Assembly: GCA_013365365.1 (NCBI GenBank)
Contig: JABVXU010000240.1
Coordinates: 17,898-81,897 of the forward strand
Direction of reading: 5' to 3'
DNA from: Cruorifilaria tuberocauda
Lineage: Eukaryota; Nematoda; Chromadorea; Rhabditida; Onchocercidae
Length of the DNA: 64,000 nucleotides
Shown piece after piece: positions 59,445-64,000 of the stretch. Positions within the stretch are counted from its first letter, which is position 1. Each line of letters opens with the position of its first letter. Below the pieces are notes generated by a model. That model worked only from the letters and a program-made list of their open reading frames with translations, had not been told where the DNA came from and searched no databases. The translations under genes were made by a program, and so were the position numbers.

Positions 59445-61942
59445 ATGGGATCTTCCAATGGCAGCAGTAGTATTTCAAAGAGAAAACAGATGTTGCGAAG
59501 TCGAAAGCGTGATGATGTAAGTTTTAATTAGATTGTCTTAGATAATTTTTAAACGAAGTATTAGTTTTACATAGATCACATAATATTTTATATAGATTAC
59601 ATAATAACCCATAAGGTTATGGATGAATGATATTTCTTTATGTTGTTATACGGCCGATCTATTTTTGGATTTTTGATTGTTTGTTTTTGTTCGACGAGTA
59701 AGCTAATTACAATCTTACTACGGCTACTAATTTTGCTAGTCTGTGATGTTATTTATAGTTACAGTTACCTTCCCTTGGTATTGTAGCAAGGCGAGCGGCT
59801 GCTCGATTTAGCATATCGCGACAAAATAAGAACGTTTCTATGAGGTATGCATGCCTTTACATCCTAAAAAATAATCAGCAACTTTCTGGATCTCTGCATT
59901 ATTGTCAATAGTATCTCTCTTTCTACTGATTTTTTTACCCGGAATATAAATGGAAGAATCACTTTGTTGGTTAAATCTGGATTCAAGATAGAAATAGTAA
60001 GGTAAAATCTAATCACACGAATATTGATGGGATCTCTGAGAATTCATAGATTAGTAATAGTAATTTCGGAATATTTCGAAATATGATTGCGATAAAAATA
60101 TTGTCTTTCAATAATAAATTTCTGATTTAAAATTTTAAGCGTTCGACGAATCGGTCTGAATACAGTGATCAACAAATATGCTAATCGAAGAACGTCTTTC
60201 TTCAAATCGACTCGTCCACAGAAAGCAACAAGTGAAAAGGCTGGATTGCGATGTCATGATGCATTATGGGATAAGGTGCCTTTATTGATTTATTTATTAT
60301 CAATTACAGAACGACTTTCATAAAGCTTGTTGTTGGATTTATTTATCCAGAAGGAAATTGTTATTGCTAGGATGATTTGGAAGTGGAATAAAACGGTTCA
60401 AAATAAGTGGCTTAAAATAAAATAAGTATTTCGCAGTTTTCAAAAAACTTATGTAAATATATGTTTATTTCATGGACAAATTTTATCCAAAAAGTAATAT
60501 AAATTCAAGAGTAAAGGAGTTCTATATTTAATAAATTTCTTAACAGTGATTAGTTCAGTCCAGTATTAGTTTATTCTTTATTGAATTAAGGGATATATGA
60601 GATTAAAACATTGTTCCTCATACAAGGGTTTAACAACCTCATTGCCTTGCAGTGTGAACGTCTGTTTCGAACAGGTGATATAGTTTCAATAACGGATAAA
60701 GATAACGGTTTGTGTTATTTCGCACAAATTCGAGCTCTATTATGTGATCAATTTGGTAGACGTTTTTCTGCTCTCACTTGGTAATATATAATTTAACTAG
60801 CCTTTATAATTACAATCTAACAACAGGTAGGAATGATTTGTAGATTTGACATTTTAAGAATCTAGAGGACGTATCGTATTGACAAGTCGGTTTGTAGTGT
60901 TTCTCAGAATGTGGTTTATAACTTATTAGCTGTTGATTTTAAACAATTGACTGGTAATATTCAGTATAATGGAATAGTGTCTCGAGTGCCATTCCTAAAT
61001 CAATATCCATTAAATGGATCTAAATCTAAATCAGTATCCACCATAATGAATAGTATTTAAATCTCCTGAAATAAAATTTCCGAATAAAGAAATCATTTAG
61101 GTTAGTCCCCACTGAATCAGCTGATGAAGCGCACCAGTTCGATGCGGAAAATTTCGTTCATGCACTATCGGACTCAGCAATGTATCCCCTAGAAGTAATT
61201 GTTTTTCACGTAAATGTAAATTTTCATTTATGAAATAAGTCTAAATCTCATGACATTTGGCTATGATAAAATGGCTACAAAATGTTCATTCTATTTGTAT
61301 TTGTTTCTATTTGTGCCTCAAATTTCTAAATACTTTTTTTTAATTCTAAATAATTATAAGTAATCGTGCTGTGTAGAAATTTGAATATCAAACAATACTT
61401 GCAGTATAAGTTTGATTTTTCTTTTTAAAATTGGTAGTATGTTTTTTAATGTTTAAGTTTTGATAAAATCCAACTATTTAATCAAATCAATGTCGGGTTT
61501 CTCTTTTACCCTTCTTTAATTTTTTTAGGGGCAAGGGATGGACTCATTGTGAAGATTGACTAAAATTTGTGCCACTTAGCGCAACGCATTTGTTATCATT
61601 GATTAATGGCGAGCACATTTAGTATTCTTTTTTTCGAGTGAATTTCGTATCACTAGTTACCTAACCGTTATTTGTGCAGATGTTGAAGGTGAAGATGAAG
61701 TAGCAGAACAACTTAAGCAGGATATTCGTTGTCGGTCTTTGGGTTTTTAAGCTAGTTAAACTGAATTTTAGGTTTGTACGTTTGTGCAGCACATGCCGTT
61801 GCTTCCGGGTTATTGTCATGATTGGAAACCGCGATCATTGGTAGAAAAGAAATTACAGGAAGAATTGGAGGAAAGAGTTCGTTCTATAAATACAATATCA
61901 AGCAAATTAATTGCATTTGATGAAAAAATTCCACCCTCCTGA
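59445..61942 (+). CDS. GATAD1-like chromatin-associated protein
   Basis: Exons 59445-59516, 59759-59844, 60140-60275, 60653-60780, 61101-61194 and 61772-61942 join in phase to 228 residues. The middle matches the GATAD1 core (BAH-like): RTGDIVSITDKDNGLCYFAQ, LCDQFGRRFSALTWLVPTES, then FDAENFVHALSD and a C-terminal VCTFVQHMPLLPGY. In mammals GATAD1 is part of a histone-H3K4me3-associated complex; the nematode role is inferred. Upstream of the core lie basic stretches (SKRKQMLRSRKRDD, VARRAAARFS). Human GATAD1 begins with a GATA-type zinc finger; here the ATG at 59445 has an in-frame TAG shortly upstream and no Cys pairs are present, so the finger is missing unless an unseen exon supplies it. 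The C terminus is a charged helix rich in Glu and Lys. Confidence 0.9.
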
Positions 61943-62941
61943 TCAAAATGAACTTTAAATTAATATTTCCTACAAGTATACAGAGCAGTTTGTATCTAAC
62001 TGTTTGAATCAAGTTTCGATCTCAAAATATATTTGTTTTTGCATAAATTTGTGAAGCTTACTATGTTGAAGCTGTTAAAATGTTACATATTCTGGTTATA
62101 AATTGTGCTTTTTGTTGATTGATTCATTTTTGCACTTTTCCAATATTGAGAATGACAAACTGGTGAATCTACAGTTTTTGCCGGTGTACTTCGTCAGTCT
62201 CCAATACAATGGTTACTGTAAAACTGTTGACGTCACGGAATCTACTAACGCAACTGAATGCGTCATCAATTGTTTGTCTGTCCGTTTATAGTTAATTTAA
62301 TAAAATTTGGAATGTTCTCATCAAGAGTCGAATTTCTCGCAAAATAGTTTGTAAGTGTTCAATTGCTATTTAGTGGAATGAAAAGTATAAATTCAGTAAA
62401 TAGATTAGAAAAACAAAAGTTTTTTAAGTACAGCTTAAATCTGAAATTGCATAGTTTTCAGTAAACCTTATGAAACTGAAAAACTGTGAAAGCCTAATGT
62501 GATTTTCAATAGTTATTACGTTGGAAAGAACAAGTGATCATCTGGTAAATTAGCTTTTATTCATTTGTTTCAAATTCTCAAATCATTTCGAATTATAAAG
62601 CGTAGGAAGATGTTAACACAGTAAAATAATAGCATTTATAAATCAAATTGAGGTTAAAGGAAGATAGCGACCGGATAATTATGATCATGCAATTGATACG
62701 ATTGTGATCCAGTTAACTTATCAGGATGATTGTGATTCTAATAATAAGGATAAAGAGTAGGAAGTAATTATTTTTCGATAAACTTATCAATACGATATGA
62801 CATCGATATAGCAATTAGGATAGATTTTTGAGGCATATTTTGTATGATTATAACTATTTGCCACATCGTTACGATCCATCGTGAATTTTCATTTCTTTTG
62901 TAATTTATTCATTCATCCTTCTTTCCCCTTTCTCCTTCCCT

Positions 62942-62984
<43 letters not shown>

Positions 62985-64000
62985 CGTTCATATGTATATG
63001 CATATGAATACAGATATATATATATATATATTATCGATAATGCTTAACATTTCTCAATTGAAGCTTTCGATTGAACACATTTCATCCGTTTCATTTCGTT
63101 TTTTGCAATCTTTTGTACGAAATTTTTTGATCAAAATAGAATGAATGTATTGCCTTTAAATCAGTCCCAATATTTAATTTGAAGAATTAATTTTGCATGA
63201 TTCTCTTCAGTAAATGATTGATTGAATTGAAAGAATAAAAATTTGAATTAAAATTTAATGAATGAATCAGATTTTTAATCTGCATAATTACCGTATAATT
63301 AAGAATCGAATTATATGTATTTTTCTGTGTTAAAAATGATAAATGAATCAAAGTTGAAAGGTGAAATTAAAATTATCTGGAGTTTCTTTTCAGAAATGTT
63401 AAACAATGTATCACTCATTGAAAGTATCCATTTTATTCTTATCAATTTGTCGAATGTTTTCATTTGAAGAAATCAGCAAAAAAAATGAATCAACAAAGGT
63501 TTTCATGATATATGCATATTCTCTTTTCATAATGATAAGAGTTTTAAATCATTTGCTAAAATTTCAGTCAATATTCTCCGATTAATATCGCAGTGTAACT
63601 CTCACAAAAGTTGAAAAAATCATAGCTTTTTCTTCCTTAAACTCTATAATGCTACTACCATTAAGTCCAAAATTTAAAAAACAAATGAAATTTTTACGAA
63701 TTGCTTGAAAAGGAAAAAGTGAGGAAATGATAAAAATTGTTTTTCCAGAAGGAGAATTATGAAAAATAATGGAATCATAGAAAAACTAAACTTTTTGGTC
63801 AGCTAGAATTTCATGGAATTATTTAGGAAATATCTTATGAGGACGATAATCGAAGCGAGGATAACATATATACACATTTTTCGAAATTTGTGACTCCTAA
63901 AATAAAGGTAGGAAATTTGTCTCATTATGAGATGGCATTGATTTACTTCATGAAATTAATGATGATAACAATATGATAATGATTAATAATAATTAATAAT
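61943..64000. other. AT-rich region downstream of the GATAD1-like gene
   Basis: No gene assigned. A small island at 62150-62290 is open on the plus strand (NGYCKTVDVTESTNATEC) and on the minus strand (AFSCVSRFRDVNSFTVTI); it may be a 3' untranslated part or an exon of something unmodelled. The rest is AT-rich with microsatellites. Confidence 0.55.
62938..63032. repeat. (TC)n then (TA)n microsatellites
   Basis: A pure TC run at about 62948-62978, then a short spacer and a TA run at about 63015-63031. Confidence 0.95.

Noticed and set aside
1..64000. tRNA, rRNA, CRISPR arrays, bacterial operons, viral genes
   Set aside because: No such features were recognised; gene structure is eukaryotic throughout and the tandem repeats lack spacer organisation.

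Overview
The window looks like nuclear DNA from a parasitic nematode, most plausibly a spirurid (filarial-type, clade III) worm. It is roughly three-quarters A+T by eye. Genes are split into many short exons by small to medium AT-rich introns. Acceptors are of the TTTTCAG/TTTTAG type, several genes have such an acceptor just before the ATG (compatible with trans-splicing), and one gene is a nematode-type PDF-2 neuropeptide precursor. The species call is inference. Exon models were built by hand from splice sites, reading phase and remembered family sequences; I ran no search.

Layout. 1-4431: AT-rich DNA with minisatellites. 4432-26340 (or 27942): one very long plus-strand gene of about 33 exons. 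It starts with a PH domain and a coiled coil, continues with a catalytically complete Rab-GAP TBC domain (TBC1D2/TBC-2 type), and then runs in phase into a beta-propeller-like C-terminal half. Its introns hold a long hairpin, many minisatellites and two places where the 3' end of an exon plus its donor has been copied. 27943-38270: AT-rich DNA with a few coding-like islands, including a possible small minus-strand Cys-containing gene near 35.2-35.6 kb. 38523-43037: two diverged paralogous zinc-finger genes head to head, with strikingly GC-rich exons in an AT-rich setting and A-rich tracts at both 3' ends. One copy carries a frameshift that an internal donor could bypass. 45289-47472: a small or terminal gene fragment with a decayed tandem copy. 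47.5-54.3 kb: a gene-poor desert. 54332-55186: pdf-2. 55624-58528 (minus): CstF-64 (cpf-2/CSTF2), full length. 59445-61942: a GATAD1-like chromatin protein. 61943-64000: AT-rich DNA and microsatellites.

The recognised genes serve different functions: endosomal Rab GTPase control (PH-TBC gene), neuropeptide signalling (pdf-2), mRNA 3'-end processing (CstF-64) and chromatin (GATAD1-like). CstF-64 and the GATAD1-like gene are divergent and share an upstream region of under 1 kb. The least ordinary features are the TBC-propeller architecture, the fourfold repeat of an exon end with its splice donor, and the GC-rich inverted zinc-finger pair.
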